Of a DNA stretch of 64,000 nt, positions 51,164 to 60,698 are shown in pieces. This stretch comes from Brumimicrobium oceani (GTDB taxonomy: Bacteria; Bacteroidota; Bacteroidia; Flavobacteriales_D; Crocinitomicaceae), in assembly GCF_003143775.1 (NCBI RefSeq), contig NZ_QFRJ01000010.1, positions 62,001 through 126,000 on the forward strand, written 5' to 3'. The notes beneath the pieces are model-generated. The model saw nothing but the letters and a program-made list of their open reading frames with translations, did not search any database and was not told the DNA's origin. The position numbers were made by a program, and so were the translations under genes. Within the stretch, counting starts at the first letter, position 1. Each line of letters begins with the position of its first letter.

Positions 51164-51235
51164 AGGTCCCGAGCAGATTCGAACTGCTGTAGATGGTTTT
51201 GCAGACCATTGCCTAAGCCACTCGGCCACAGGACC
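51164..51235 (-). tRNA. tRNA-Cys (GCA anticodon)
   Basis: The minus strand folds into a cloverleaf: acceptor GGTCCTG pairs with CGGGACC, the D arm contains GGCCGAGTGGCTTAGGC, the anticodon loop CTGCAAA gives GCA, and the T arm carries GTTCGAATC. The discriminator base is U73, as expected for cysteine tRNAs. The length is 72 bases and no CCA is encoded. The gene stands alone, followed by a terminator. Confidence 0.95.
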
Positions 51236-51311
51236 ATTTTTTTAATGGACTGCAAATATACAAATATATTTCATTTTATCTATTGCTTTTGCAAGGAAAA
51301 TAAAATTTGAA

Positions 51312-51665
51312 TTAATTTTCAATAATTATCGCCACGTCATTAACATCGCCCCCTATTGGAGGGCAATGTTTTATGACTTTAACTTTTGAAGTTATTAATC
51401 CTTTAATTTCTGTTTGTAAGCGTTTACTAATTCGGTAACCAACATGCTCAATAAGTTTGGAACGAATGGCCATTTCTTCTCTTACTACTTGGTTTATTTT
51501 TACATAATCAACAGTATCAGCTAGTTCATCTGAAGCGAAAGAAGCTGTAAAATCGGTTTTTATGGATACATCAACAGTGTAATGACCGCCAATTTTTTCT
51601 TCTTCTACCAAGCAGCCATGAAAAGCATATAGTTTTATTCCGTTTACTTCAATTGTATGTTGCAT
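51312..51665 (-). CDS. folB: Dihydroneopterin aldolase
   Basis: The 117-residue enzyme converts 7,8-dihydroneopterin to 6-hydroxymethyl-dihydropterin in folate synthesis. It shows VNGIKLYAFHGCLVEEEKIGG with the conserved histidine and glutamate region, VDYVKINQVVREEM and a lysine near the C-terminus (KVKVIKHCPPIGGDVNDVAI). The length fits. It starts 7 bases after the gltX stop on the same strand, so the two are co-transcribed. Confidence 0.93.
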   Translation of the reverse strand: MQHTIEVNGIKLYAFHGCLVEEEKIGGHYTVDVSIKTDFTASFASDELADTVDYVKINQVVREEMAIRSKLIEHVGYRISKRLQTEIKGLITSKVKVIKHCPPIGGDVNDVAIIIEN

Positions 51666-51671
51666 GATGTT

Positions 51672-53204
51672 TTAAGCTTTCAATTCTACAATGGTTGGAA
51701 TGTTTTTGTTCATTCTTTCCAAACATTCTTCTTTACCCAATAATGCCGAAATTTCAAACATGCTTGGACCCATTCCTTTACCTGTCAATACCAACCTGAA
51801 TAAGGGAAGAACTTTTCCAATTCCCATTTCCTTCGCTTCTAAAAATGCTTTGAATGATTGCTCAATATGCTCTGATTTGAACTCTTTAATGGCGTCTAAT
51901 TCCTTCGACCAATCGGCCATTAATTCTTCAGCTTCCTCTTTCCATTTTTTCTTTATAGTCTTTTCATCAAATTCCGTCGGGTTTTTAAAAAGATACTGTC
52001 CTTCTGTGTATATATCCTCAACAAAAGTGGCGCGTTCTTTCATTAAATGGCATGCTTGTTCAACATACTCATCACAAACTTCTCCGAGCTTAGCGCCCAC
52101 TTCTTCGCGTAGCATTTTAGCTAGAGAACTTGCAGACTCTGCACGTAAGTATTGTTGTTGAAACCATTTGGTTTTATCAGCATCAAATTTAGCTCCTGCT
52201 TTACTAACTCGGTTAAGAGAGAAAGCCTCAACCATTTGCTCCAAAGAAAAAATCTCTTGTGTTGTACCCGGGTTCCATCCTAAAAACGCCAACATATTTA
52301 TGAATGCGCCAGGTAAATACCCTTGCTCTCTATATCCAGAGTATTTTTCGCCATCTTGAGCCAACCAATCTATTGGGAAAACAGGAAATCCTAAGCGGTC
52401 TCCATCTCTTTTAGATAGTTTTCCATTTCCATCAGGCCTTAATAAAAGAGGACAATGCGCAAATTTTGGAGCATTCCATCCAAACGCTTCATATAACAAA
52501 ACATGCAAAGGAGCAGATGGTAACCATTCTTCACCACGAATTACATGTGATATTTCCATCGTGTGGTCATCCACTATATTTGCCAAATGATAGGTTGGCA
52601 TTCCATCGCTTTTGTATAAAACTTTATCGTCTAGGTTATTTGTATTTACTACAACCCATCCTCTAATTTCGTCTTCGAATCTCACGTCCTCATTACGCGG
52701 CATTTTAAAACGAATTACATAAGGATCGCCATTTTGCAATCTTTTCTGAACTTCATCCTCTGGCAAAGTCAAAGAATTTTGCATCGAAGAGCGGGTAACA
52801 GAATTATATTGCCAATTGGGCATTTTCATTTGAATGGCTTGTTTTCGCATTCTGTCTAAATCCTCGGAAGTGTCAAAAGCATAATAGGCATGACCTGATG
52901 CTATTAACTCTTCAGCATAAGGTTTATACATTGCCTTTCTTTCCGACTGTTTGTAGGGTCCGAAGTCTCCTCCTATTCCTTGGCCTTCATCCGGAGTAAT
53001 TCCGCACCATTTTAAAGCTTCAATAATGTACTCCTCTGCACCTTCAACAAAACGGTTTTGATCCGTATCCTCTACTCTAAGAATAAAAGTACCGTTGTTT
53101 TTTTTAGCAAATAAATAATTATATAATGCAGTACGAACACCTCCCATGTGAAGAGGTCCTGTTGGAGATGGCGCAAACCTTACGCGAACTGATTTATCTG
53201 ACAT
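51672..53204 (-). CDS. gltX: Glutamyl-tRNA synthetase
   Basis: The 510-residue class I synthetase charges tRNA-Glu. The HIGH-type signature is in RFAPSPTGPLHMGGVRTALYN, and the KMSKS-type one is KLSKRDG. The C-terminal anticodon-binding helical domain runs from about 360. Longer frame starts at 53225 lie in the promoter (TATCTTTG on the minus strand at 53223-53230), so I use the ATG at 53204. Without a nearby GlnS, it may be non-discriminating or work with GatCAB, which this window cannot decide. It heads the gltX-folB pair. Confidence 0.96.
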   Translation of the reverse strand: MSDKSVRVRFAPSPTGPLHMGGVRTALYNYLFAKKNNGTFILRVEDTDQNRFVEGAEEYIIEALKWCGITPDEGQGIGGDFGPYKQSERKAMYKPYAEELIASGHAYYAFDTSEDLDRMRKQAIQMKMPNWQYNSVTRSSMQNSLTLPEDEVQKRLQNGDPYVIRFKMPRNEDVRFEDEIRGWVVVNTNNLDDKVLYKSDGMPTYHLANIVDDHTMEISHVIRGEEWLPSAPLHVLLYEAFGWNAPKFAHCPLLLRPDGNGKLSKRDGDRLGFPVFPIDWLAQDGEKYSGYREQGYLPGAFINMLAFLGWNPGTTQEIFSLEQMVEAFSLNRVSKAGAKFDADKTKWFQQQYLRAESASSLAKMLREEVGAKLGEVCDEYVEQACHLMKERATFVEDIYTEGQYLFKNPTEFDEKTIKKKWKEEAEELMADWSKELDAIKEFKSEHIEQSFKAFLEAKEMGIGKVLPLFRLVLTGKGMGPSMFEISALLGKEECLERMNKNIPTIVELKA

Positions 53205-53222
53205 AAATTCTAAATTTTTAGG

Positions 53223-53230
53223 CAAAGATA
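53223..53230 (-). promoter_or_regulatory. -7 promoter element of gltX-folB
   Basis: The minus strand reads TATCTTTG, matching TAnnTTTG, 19 bases before the ATG at 53204. It excludes the longer start. Confidence 0.6.
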
Positions 53231-53339
53231 GTTGATTCGTTGCGTTTATGACTTCTTCGCAATAAAATATATTCTACTTTTCGTAGTTTTATAGTTATAA
53301 TTACTTTTTATTTCTTTAAAACTGAATTATATACTGTAA

Positions 53340-56300
53340 ATGGGAACTTTTGATGACTTAATTAGCCAAGTTGACGCCTTCATTCGTAAGTATTACAAAA
53401 ATCTTATGATCAAAGGATTATTTCTTTTTCTCATAATTTTCTTAGCTACCTTTTTATTGGTTAGTGGCCTCGAATTTATTGGACGGTTCAATTCTTTTAT
53501 TCGTGCGTTGCTGTTCTTTTCTTTTGTCACTTTAAACGGCTATGTGTTAATTAAATACTTCATTGTTCCTTTATCTAAGCTGTTTTCTTTTGGGAAAAGA
53601 ATAAGCCGTTATCAAGCTGCTCATATTATTGGAAATTTTTTCCCTACAGTGAATGATAAACTTTTAAATACACTTCAACTAAATGAAACAACAGAAACGA
53701 ATCCAAAAAATATTGAATTTTTAAAAGCGAGTATTCAACAAAACGCGAAACAACTCAATACTCTGAGTTTTACCTCTGCTATTGATTATTCGGCCAATAA
53801 AAAATTCTTGCGTTATTTTCTTCCCATTTTAACAACCGTAGTCTTGATTGGAATTATGGCGCCAAATTTCTTTAGTGATAGCACCCAGCGTTTAATTAAA
53901 TACAATCAGGTTTTTGAAATTGCTCCAGATTTCACTTTCGAGTTAAAGAATGAAAATTTAATGATTGAGGAGGGGAGTAATTTTAAAGTGGAGGTTCATT
54001 TAATTCCTTTGCCAGGTAAAGCACTTCCTGATCGTGTTTATTTGGAATCTGATGACGGGACATTCTTGATGGAAAAAACTGCAAATAACAAAGCAAGTTA
54101 TACTTTAAATAATTTGAATAGTGATTTACCTTTTAGGTTTAAAGCGGCTAATGCGGTTTCAAAGACGTTTACAATTGATGTCGTAAAGAGAACTTCATTA
54201 GGACAGTTAAAGGTAGATATTGATTATCCCAGTTATTTGAAAAGAGCTTCAGAATCTATTGAGAATCCGGGTGATTTAATTGTACCAGAAGGAACGCAAC
54301 TTACTTGGAATGGGATAACGAAAAACACAAAATCCTTGAAAATCATTTCTACTGATACTACAATGATATGGAAAGAGCAGACAGGTTTTAGATTTCAACA
54401 AGAGCTAATGTCGCGCTCGACGGTGTCCTTTATTTTGGAGAATAAAGAACTCGCCGCGTTTGATTCTACTTTTTACAGTATTGATGTTGTCAAAGATGAA
54501 TATCCAGTCATTAATTTGACAAGTACAAATGATTCTGTTCAAAAGAATAAGATTTATTTTTCAGGTACTGTGAAGGATGATCATGGGTTAACACGGTTAA
54601 TGTTTAATTACACCATTCTCAAAAAAGAGGGTCAAGAGATAAAAGCGTCTATTCCTGTTCCGGGAATATCAGGAAATCAATCTCCTTTTTCAATGACTTT
54701 TAATATTGATGAACTACCAATAGAATTAGAGGACAAGGTGAGTTATTATTTTATTGTGTATGATAATGACGGTGTGCGAGGTCCTAAGTCCACTAAGTCA
54801 AGCGTATTTCAACATAGTGCTCCATCGCGAAATGAATTGAATGAGTTGAGAAAAGAGGATAAGGATAAAGCAAAGGAAGATTTAAAGGAGTTGCTAAGGG
54901 AGACGCAGGAGTTTAAAGAACAAATGAGTCGACTGAAAAAAGAAATGGCTAATTCAAAGAAGTCTTCTTGGCAGCAACAGAAACAAGTAGAAAATTTACA
55001 AAAACAGCAAGAATCTTTAAAAAGCCGTTTAGAACAACTAAAGGATAAGATGAAGTCTTCCTTCGAAGAAAAATCTAAGCTAAGTCCAATGGATGAAAGG
55101 CTCGTTGAGAAACAAAAAGAATTAGAAGATTTGCTTGAATCTTTGATTGATGAGGAGTTGAAGAAATTGTTAGATGAACTGGAAGAAATGATGAAGCAAA
55201 ATGACACTAAAGACCTAATGGAAAAAATGGAGGAAGGTGAAATGTCAGCTGAAGAAATGGATAGACAACTGGACAGAACCATGGAGATGTTAAAGAAAAT
55301 GGATGTCGAGGAGCGCGTTGAAGATTTACAAAAATCGTTAGAAGAGCTTGCAGGAGAACAAGAGGAATTAAAGAAAGATATTGAGAGCGGAATGAATAAA
55401 GAGGATGCCTCCAAAAATCAAGAGGAGTTAAATAAAAAATTTGAAACTCTCAAGGATGATTTAGAGGAAATGCTTGAAAAGAATGAGGAGCTGTCTAGAC
55501 CTTTTTCTTTGGACGACTTGGAAGAGTCTGCAAAAGATGTGAAAGAAGAGATGGCAGGCGCTAAGGAAGACTTAGAGAAAGAAAAGAACTCTTCGGCTGG
55601 CGACAAGCAAAAAAAGGCCAGTGAGAAAATGGAAGAAATGGCTTCTCAAATGGCAGCACAAATGCAGGATAGTCAGCAGCAACAACTAGAGGAGGATTTG
55701 GAATCGCTCAGGGCATTATTGGAGAATTTAATGCGTATGAGTTTCGATCAAGAGGAGAATATGGAAGCATTTAAAAATGCGGACAGTTATGATCCAATTT
55801 TTGTTGAACTAGGAAAAGATCAGCGTAGAATTATTGATAATCTTAAACCGGTAAAAGATAGTTTACGTGCTTTAGCGGATCGAATTCCTAAGATAGCTTC
55901 TTTCATTGAACAGGAACTTGGAGAAACTGAAAAACAATACAAATACATTCCTTCTCACATTGGTGAAAGAGAAAAACGGCAGCTTGGCGTTAAACAGCAG
56001 TTCGCTATGACGAGTATCAACAATTTAGCCTTGTTCCTTAACGAAACATTGGAGAGTGCGCAGCAAAGCATGGCACAGATGCAAGGCAATAAAAGTTGTG
56101 ATAAACCCGGTCAAGGTAAACCTGGAAAAGGAAAACCAGGGCAAGGAAAACCGGGAGATATGGAAAGTATGAAAGAAATGCTTAAAAAGCAATTGGAAGA
56201 TATGAAAAAGGGTTCAAATCCGGACGGAAATAAGCCAGGTAGTAAACCGGGTGGAATGCTCCCTATGAATTCTCAGCAAGCGGCAAAGATGGCCGCCCAA

Positions 56301-56690
56301 CAAAATGCGATGCAAAAGAAATTAAGGGAACTTCGTGAGCAATTGAATAAGGATGGAAGTGGTGATGGAAATCAACTGAACGACCTGCTGAAAGAATTGG
56401 AAGAACAAGAGGAAAAGCTGATCAATAAAGATTGGACAAGTGAATTAATTGAGCGTCAGGAACAGATTTTAACTAGACTTTTAGAGAGTGAAAAAGCCAT
56501 GCAAGAAAGGGGTTTAGACGACCAAAGAGAAAGTAAATCAGGAAAAGACCAAGAAAATGGTAACCAAATTGAATTCTTGGAGTATAAGAAGCAGAAAGAA
56601 AAACAAATTGAATTACTAAGAACACTAGATCCTTCATTCAGTAAATATTATAAAGAGAAAGCGAATGTTTATTTCTTAAATGTTAACTAA
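53340..56690 (+). CDS. DUF4175 family membrane protein with long coiled coil
   Basis: The 1116-residue protein has two N-terminal membrane helices (about 24-44 and 52-72), a third near 160-178, a beta-rich extracytoplasmic region (about 190-480) and a very long charged coiled coil (about 495-860, rich in E, K, L, M). After it comes a KPGxG low-complexity tract near residues 923-942 (56106-56160), which looks disordered, and a helical end. DUF4175 proteins are conserved in Bacteroidetes and alphaproteobacteria; the function is unknown. It is followed by the RsbW-like ATPase, ybeY and mnmG, probably as one transcript. Confidence 0.85.
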   Translation: MGTFDDLISQVDAFIRKYYKNLMIKGLFLFLIIFLATFLLVSGLEFIGRFNSFIRALLFFSFVTLNGYVLIKYFIVPLSKLFSFGKRISRYQAAHIIGNFFPTVNDKLLNTLQLNETTETNPKNIEFLKASIQQNAKQLNTLSFTSAIDYSANKKFLRYFLPILTTVVLIGIMAPNFFSDSTQRLIKYNQVFEIAPDFTFELKNENLMIEEGSNFKVEVHLIPLPGKALPDRVYLESDDGTFLMEKTANNKASYTLNNLNSDLPFRFKAANAVSKTFTIDVVKRTSLGQLKVDIDYPSYLKRASESIENPGDLIVPEGTQLTWNGITKNTKSLKIISTDTTMIWKEQTGFRFQQELMSRSTVSFILENKELAAFDSTFYSIDVVKDEYPVINLTSTNDSVQKNKIYFSGTVKDDHGLTRLMFNYTILKKEGQEIKASIPVPGISGNQSPFSMTFNIDELPIELEDKVSYYFIVYDNDGVRGPKSTKSSVFQHSAPSRNELNELRKEDKDKAKEDLKELLRETQEFKEQMSRLKKEMANSKKSSWQQQKQVENLQKQQESLKSRLEQLKDKMKSSFEEKSKLSPMDERLVEKQKELEDLLESLIDEELKKLLDELEEMMKQNDTKDLMEKMEEGEMSAEEMDRQLDRTMEMLKKMDVEERVEDLQKSLEELAGEQEELKKDIESGMNKEDASKNQEELNKKFETLKDDLEEMLEKNEELSRPFSLDDLEESAKDVKEEMAGAKEDLEKEKNSSAGDKQKKASEKMEEMASQMAAQMQDSQQQQLEEDLESLRALLENLMRMSFDQEENMEAFKNADSYDPIFVELGKDQRRIIDNLKPVKDSLRALADRIPKIASFIEQELGETEKQYKYIPSHIGEREKRQLGVKQQFAMTSINNLALFLNETLESAQQSMAQMQGNKSCDKPGQGKPGKGKPGQGKPGDMESMKEMLKKQLEDMKKGSNPDGNKPGSKPGGMLPMNSQQAAKMAAQQNAMQKKLRELREQLNKDGSGDGNQLNDLLKELEEQEEKLINKDWTSELIERQEQILTRLLESEKAMQERGLDDQRESKSGKDQENGNQIEFLEYKKQKEKQIELLRTLDPSFSKYYKEKANVYFLNVN

Positions 56691-56721
56691 GGTTGAATCG
56701 ACGTTTCATATATATTAATTG

Positions 56722-57141
56722 ATGGAAGCAAGTTATAAAGAAATTGAATCTGTATCCTTTACTTCGGATATTAAAAATGTAAGCATTGCAGAAACACTCG
56801 TAGACGGAATTTGCCGTGACAACGATGTTCATGAGGATCATTATGGGAATATTTTGATTGCTGTGACGGAGGCCGTTAATAACGCAATCCAGCATGGAAA
56901 CTTGGAAGATTTAACTAAAGATGTCACTATATCTGTTAAACAAAATTCTGAGGAATTATGTTTTACGATTAAAGATCATGGAATTGGTTTTGCTTTTGAT
57001 AATCTACCAGACCCTACAGCTCCAGAAAATATAGAGAAGGAAAGCGGACGCGGTATTTTCTTAATGAAGTCTCTAGCTGATAAAGTCTCTTTCGAAAACA
57101 ATGGTGCCGAAGTTACACTTACCTTTAATAATTTAAAATGA
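56722..57141 (+). CDS. RsbW-like ATP-binding protein (HATPase_c serine kinase family)
   Basis: The 139-residue protein is a stand-alone GHKL ATPase domain of the anti-sigma-factor kinase type: N box ILIAVTEAVNNAIQHGN, G1 box IKDHGIGFAFDNL, G2 box GRGIFLMKSLAD. Such proteins phosphorylate a serine on an STAS antagonist or bind a sigma factor. No STAS gene is adjacent. I use ATG 56722; the TTG just before it is less likely. Its stop overlaps the ybeY start by 4 bases (ATGA), so translation is coupled. Confidence 0.85.
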   Translation: MEASYKEIESVSFTSDIKNVSIAETLVDGICRDNDVHEDHYGNILIAVTEAVNNAIQHGNLEDLTKDVTISVKQNSEELCFTIKDHGIGFAFDNLPDPTAPENIEKESGRGIFLMKSLADKVSFENNGAEVTLTFNNLK

Positions 57142-57542
57142 TTGATATTCAAGTTTTAGAAGTTGATGCTCCTAACTTAGATTATGTTGAAGGATGGTTC
57201 CAGAAAGTGAGTGAAGAAGAAGGTAAGAATCTCGCAGAGTTATCTATTGTGTTAGGGACGGATGATTGGCTTCTTGATCAAAATATTCAATTTCTTAACC
57301 ATGATTTTTATACGGATATTATCACATTCGATTATTGTGTTCAGGATATCCTTAGTGGTGATTTATTAATCAGTCTTGAGCGTGTGGAGGAAAATGCAAT
57401 AGAATATAATGTTTCACGTGAAACAGAATTAAATAGAGTTTTAGTTCATGGATTGCTCCATTTGTGTGGTTATGGAGATAAAACCGCAAAAGAAATTGAG
57501 ATAATGCGAAAAAAAGAGGACTACTATCTAGCACTGTTGTAA
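57138..57542 (+). CDS. ybeY: Endoribonuclease YbeY
   Basis: The 134-residue metalloprotein works in 16S rRNA 3' maturation and ribosome quality control. The motif HGLLHLCGYGDK retains the first two zinc ligands (HGxxHLxGY) but has aspartate-lysine where most bacteria have aspartate-histidine, as I recall in other Bacteroidetes. It overlaps the previous gene by four bases. An exact parS 16-mer (57410-57425) lies within its coding region, encoding NVSRET in the reading frame, so the DNA site is accommodated by the protein. Confidence 0.9.
   Translation: MIDIQVLEVDAPNLDYVEGWFQKVSEEEGKNLAELSIVLGTDDWLLDQNIQFLNHDFYTDIITFDYCVQDILSGDLLISLERVEENAIEYNVSRETELNRVLVHGLLHLCGYGDKTAKEIEIMRKKEDYYLALL
57410..57425. 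promoter_or_regulatory. parS site (ParB binding)
   Basis: TGTTTCACGTGAAACA is a perfect 16-bp palindrome equal to the canonical parS sequence. It lies inside ybeY. Two near matches follow within 2.1 kb, so it is part of a cluster rather than a chance site. Confidence 0.85.
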
Positions 57543-57545
57543 TTT

Positions 57546-57561
57546 TGTTCCACGTGAAACA
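57546..57561. promoter_or_regulatory. parS-like site upstream of mnmG
   Basis: TGTTCCACGTGAAACA matches the parS consensus at 15 of 16 positions and is the form common in many bacteria. It lies between ybeY and mnmG. Confidence 0.8.
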
Positions 57562-57569
57562 AGATAGTT

Positions 57570-59435
57570 ATGCTGAAAGAATATGATGTTATCGTTGTAG
57601 GTGCTGGTCATGCTGGTTGCGAAGCAGCGAATGCAGCTGGTAAGCTTGGGGCTTCTACCCTAGTTATTACAATGAATATGAATACAATTGCGCAAATGTC
57701 CTGCAATCCTGCAATGGGAGGTGTTGCAAAGGGACAAATTTTGCGTGAAATTGATGCCTTGGGCGGGGGGTCTGGAATTATTTCGGACAAAACTGCCATC
57801 CAATTCCGAATGTTGAATATGAGTAAAGGTCCTGCAATGTGGTCTCCACGTACGCAGAATGACCGCATGCGTTTTGCTGAGGAATGGAGGTTGATGTTGG
57901 AGAGAAATCTTAATGTCGATTTTTGGCAAGATATGGTGGTTGGAATCACAACAAAAGACGGTGTTGTTAAGGGAGTAAAAACCCGAATGGGGATGGAAAT
58001 TATTGCCAAAACTGTGGTTTTAACCAGCGGAACTTTTATGAATGGAATGATTCATTTAGGTGAAAATAACTACGGAGGTGGTCGAGCTGGTGAAGGAGCT
58101 TCTACAGGAATTACAGAAGACTTAATTAAGCTTGGTTTTGAATCAGGCCGAATGAAAACTGGAACCCCGCCAAGGGTGGATGGAAGGTCATTGGATTATT
58201 CAAAAATGGAGGTTCAAGGGGGTGACGAATTAACGAGTAAGTTTAGTTTTACAGATGAAACTCAAGCCCTGGTTTCACAAAGACCTTGTCATGTTACTTA
58301 TACGAATCAAAATACGCACGACATTTTAAAGACAGGATTTGACCGCTCTCCTATGTTTAATGGTGCGATCAAATCTAAAGGACCTAGATATTGTCCTAGC
58401 ATTGAGGATAAAATTTCTCGCTTTGCAGAACGTGAAAGACATCAACTGTTTGTTGAGCCAGAGGGTTGGGATACCATTGAAATCTACGTAAATGGTTTTA
58501 GCACAAGTTTGCCTGAGGAGGTTCAATTGAAAGCTTTAAAAACTGTTCCAGGTTTTGAAAATGTAAAAATGTTTAGACCAGGTTATGCGATTGAATATGA
58601 TTACTTCCCTCCTACTCAATTAAAGCATACCCTCGAAACTAAATTAGTGTCAGGATTATATTTTGCAGGTCAGATAAACGGTACAACAGGATACGAAGAA
58701 GCTGCTTGTCAAGGTCTGATGGCTGGGATTAATGCGGCTAGAAAAGTGCAAGGAAAGGATATATTTACTTTGAATAGATCTGATGCATATATTGCTGTTT
58801 TGATTGACGACTTAATTACAAAAGGAACTGAGGAGCCTTATAGAATGTTTACTTCGCGTGCGGAATACAGAATTTTGTTACGTCAGGACAATGCGGACTT
58901 AAGACTTTCTCCTATTGCTCATCTTATTGGGATGATTTCTGATGAAAGAATGGATTCTGTAAATCAGAAGATGGAACAGATTAAGATTTTGAAGCGACAA
59001 TTAACTAAGATAGGTGTTACTCCTGAAGAGGCGAATCCTATGTTGATTGCAATGAAGTCTTCACCAATTAATCAACAAGTAAAGCTTTCACAATTGATCA
59101 TACGTCCAAATTTAGGAATGAGTCAGATGTTAGAAATCAGTGATCAACTGAAAGAAGTGACTTCCGGTTTAAGAACAGAGGTTTTGGAGCAAGTGGAAAT
59201 TCAGTTGAAATATGACGGTTATATAAGTCGTGAACAGGATGTTGCCAATAAGCTGAATAGATTGGAGGATGTAGTAATTCCCGAAGGTTTGGATTTTGCT
59301 AAGTTGAGTAGTTTAAGTGCTGAGGCGGTAAATAAGCTGTCAGATATTGTTCCTAAAACGATTGGACAAGCTTCTAGAATTAGTGGTATATCTCCGAGCG
59401 ATATCAACGTTCTTTTGATATATTTGGGGCGTTAG
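57570..59435 (+). CDS. mnmG: tRNA uridine-5-carboxymethylaminomethyl modification enzyme MnmG
   Basis: The 621-residue FAD protein (formerly GidA) works with MnmE to install cmnm5U34 in tRNA wobble positions. The N-terminal [21 protein letters not shown] is the FAD fold; [20 protein letters not shown] and the C-terminal [13 protein letters not shown] with the MnmE-interacting helices complete it. Cysteines and length fit. It lies downstream of ybeY and is bracketed by parS-like sites at both ends. In many bacteria mnmG is near the replication origin, which agrees with that. Confidence 0.97.
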   Translation: MLKEYDVIVVGAGHAGCEAANAAGKLGASTLVITMNMNTIAQMSCNPAMGGVAKGQILREIDALGGGSGIISDKTAIQFRMLNMSKGPAMWSPRTQNDRMRFAEEWRLMLERNLNVDFWQDMVVGITTKDGVVKGVKTRMGMEIIAKTVVLTSGTFMNGMIHLGENNYGGGRAGEGASTGITEDLIKLGFESGRMKTGTPPRVDGRSLDYSKMEVQGGDELTSKFSFTDETQALVSQRPCHVTYTNQNTHDILKTGFDRSPMFNGAIKSKGPRYCPSIEDKISRFAERERHQLFVEPEGWDTIEIYVNGFSTSLPEEVQLKALKTVPGFENVKMFRPGYAIEYDYFPPTQLKHTLETKLVSGLYFAGQINGTTGYEEAACQGLMAGINAARKVQGKDIFTLNRSDAYIAVLIDDLITKGTEEPYRMFTSRAEYRILLRQDNADLRLSPIAHLIGMISDERMDSVNQKMEQIKILKRQLTKIGVTPEEANPMLIAMKSSPINQQVKLSQLIIRPNLGMSQMLEISDQLKEVTSGLRTEVLEQVEIQLKYDGYISREQDVANKLNRLEDVVIPEGLDFAKLSSLSAEAVNKLSDIVPKTIGQASRISGISPSDINVLLIYLGR

Positions 59436-59449
59436 TTTCACGTGAAACA
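59434..59449. promoter_or_regulatory. parS-like site after mnmG
   Basis: AGTTTCACGTGAAACA matches the parS consensus except at the first base. It starts in the mnmG stop codon and lies before the methyltransferase gene. Confidence 0.8.
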
Positions 59450-59468
59450 ATTTATAAATTAATAGAAA

Positions 59469-60344
59469 ATGAATTCCATTAGAAATTGTCCTGTTTGCAA
59501 TGAAACATACTTTAAAGATTTTCTTGAGGTAAAAGATCACATGATAACGCAGGAGGAGTTTAAAATAGTTGAATGTGATTCTTGTGGATTTCATTTTACA
59601 AACCCTATTCCTTCTCGAGATAAAATCGGGGGATACTACAAGTCTGAAGAGTATATTTCTCATAGCTCAAATAAAAAAGGAGTAATTAATTTCTTGTACA
59701 ATAGGGTGAGAAATATTACGCTAAAAGAAAAAGTGCAATGGGTGAGCAACGTAACTGAAGGGAAGTGTTTGTTAGATATTGGTTCTGGAACTGGTCACTT
59801 TTTAAAAGTTGCAAATGATAATGGTTTCAACGGAATTGGTTTAGAACCTGATGCTGATGCAAGAGATTTCGCACACAAAAACAACCACGTAAGAAGTAGT
59901 TCTCAAGAAGAGCTTTATAATATAGAGGAAGGAAGTATTGATGTCGTAACGATGTGGCATGTTTTGGAGCATGTTTATGACTTACGAAAAGATCTAAAAC
60001 GAATTGAGGAGATTCTGAATAGTAAAGGGAAATTGTTTATCGCTGTTCCCAATATGAATTCTCATGACGCCAGATATTATAAAGGGTTCTGGGCTGCCTA
60101 TGATGTGCCACGTCACCTCTACCATTTCCAGCAAAACGATATTTCTCGATTACTTTTAGATTTTAATTTCGATCTTAAAAAAGTAATTCCCATGAAATAT
60201 GATTCTTTCTATGTTTCTATGTTGTCAGAAAAATACAAGAAACGATTTTCACTGTTTGGAGTTTTTCGTGGATTAATTTCAAATATGAAAGCCAAAAAAT
60301 ATGGCTACTCAAGTCAAGTGTATGTTTTTGAAAAAAGAAATTAA
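59469..60344 (+). CDS. Class I SAM-dependent methyltransferase with N-terminal zinc ribbon
   Basis: The 291-residue protein has an N-terminal four-cysteine segment (CPVCNETYFKDF ... VECDSCGFHFTNP), probably a zinc ribbon, and a Rossmann methyltransferase domain with LLDIGSGTGHFLKVA (SAM loop), GIGLEPDADARDFA and MWHVLEHVYDLRKDLKRIEEIL. It resembles methyltransferases that act in glycan or small-molecule modification; the substrate is unclear. The gene starts 33 bases after the mnmG stop and is followed by a hairpin. Confidence 0.85.
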   Translation: MNSIRNCPVCNETYFKDFLEVKDHMITQEEFKIVECDSCGFHFTNPIPSRDKIGGYYKSEEYISHSSNKKGVINFLYNRVRNITLKEKVQWVSNVTEGKCLLDIGSGTGHFLKVANDNGFNGIGLEPDADARDFAHKNNHVRSSSQEELYNIEEGSIDVVTMWHVLEHVYDLRKDLKRIEEILNSKGKLFIAVPNMNSHDARYYKGFWAAYDVPRHLYHFQQNDISRLLLDFNFDLKKVIPMKYDSFYVSMLSEKYKKRFSLFGVFRGLISNMKAKKYGYSSQVYVFEKRN

Positions 60345-60698
60345 AATACGTAGACCTACTATTATGTGAATAATAAGGAAGTACTTTCGATTTTAGATAT
60401 GCAAAAAACGGACTTAAGTTCGTTTTTTGCATTTTAAGATGGTTTTTAACGCACTTCTACCTTGTTTTGATCTACTGTGTTGGAAATTTAGAGATCTTAA
60501 ATTTATGACGGGGTGTTTTTTGGTTTTTTTTAGGGCTATTTGCAAATTCATCTTCTAATTCTCCTTTTTTTAGTCTTCGTTACCTTAATCCACTCAAATC
60601 AATTTGTACCTTTGATTCGTACAAATGATTCTTCAAAGTTGTAGTTTTTAATTCTAACAAGAGAGTATCAATTTTATCAAACCCAAATTATTTAAATT
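60345..60698. other. Intergenic region upstream of the SNF2 helicase
   Basis: This 354-base gap holds the terminator at 60400-60432 and then AT-rich DNA with no gene. Near its end ATTTGTACCTTTGATTCG contains TACCTTTG at about 60607-60614, a -7 element that would give the helicase an ~80-base leader. Confidence 0.5.
60400..60432 (+). terminator. Intrinsic terminator of the mnmG-methyltransferase transcript
   Basis: GCAAAAAACG and CGTTTTTTGC arms flank a palindromic ACTTAAGT centre with one G-T pair. The right arm contains a T-run. Confidence 0.75.

Noticed and set aside
54809-55414. 201-codon open frame on the minus strand
   Set aside because: It lies wholly inside the coiled-coil part of the DUF4175 gene. 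The serine- and phenylalanine-rich translation is the mirror of GAA/AAG/TTG-type codons, not a protein.
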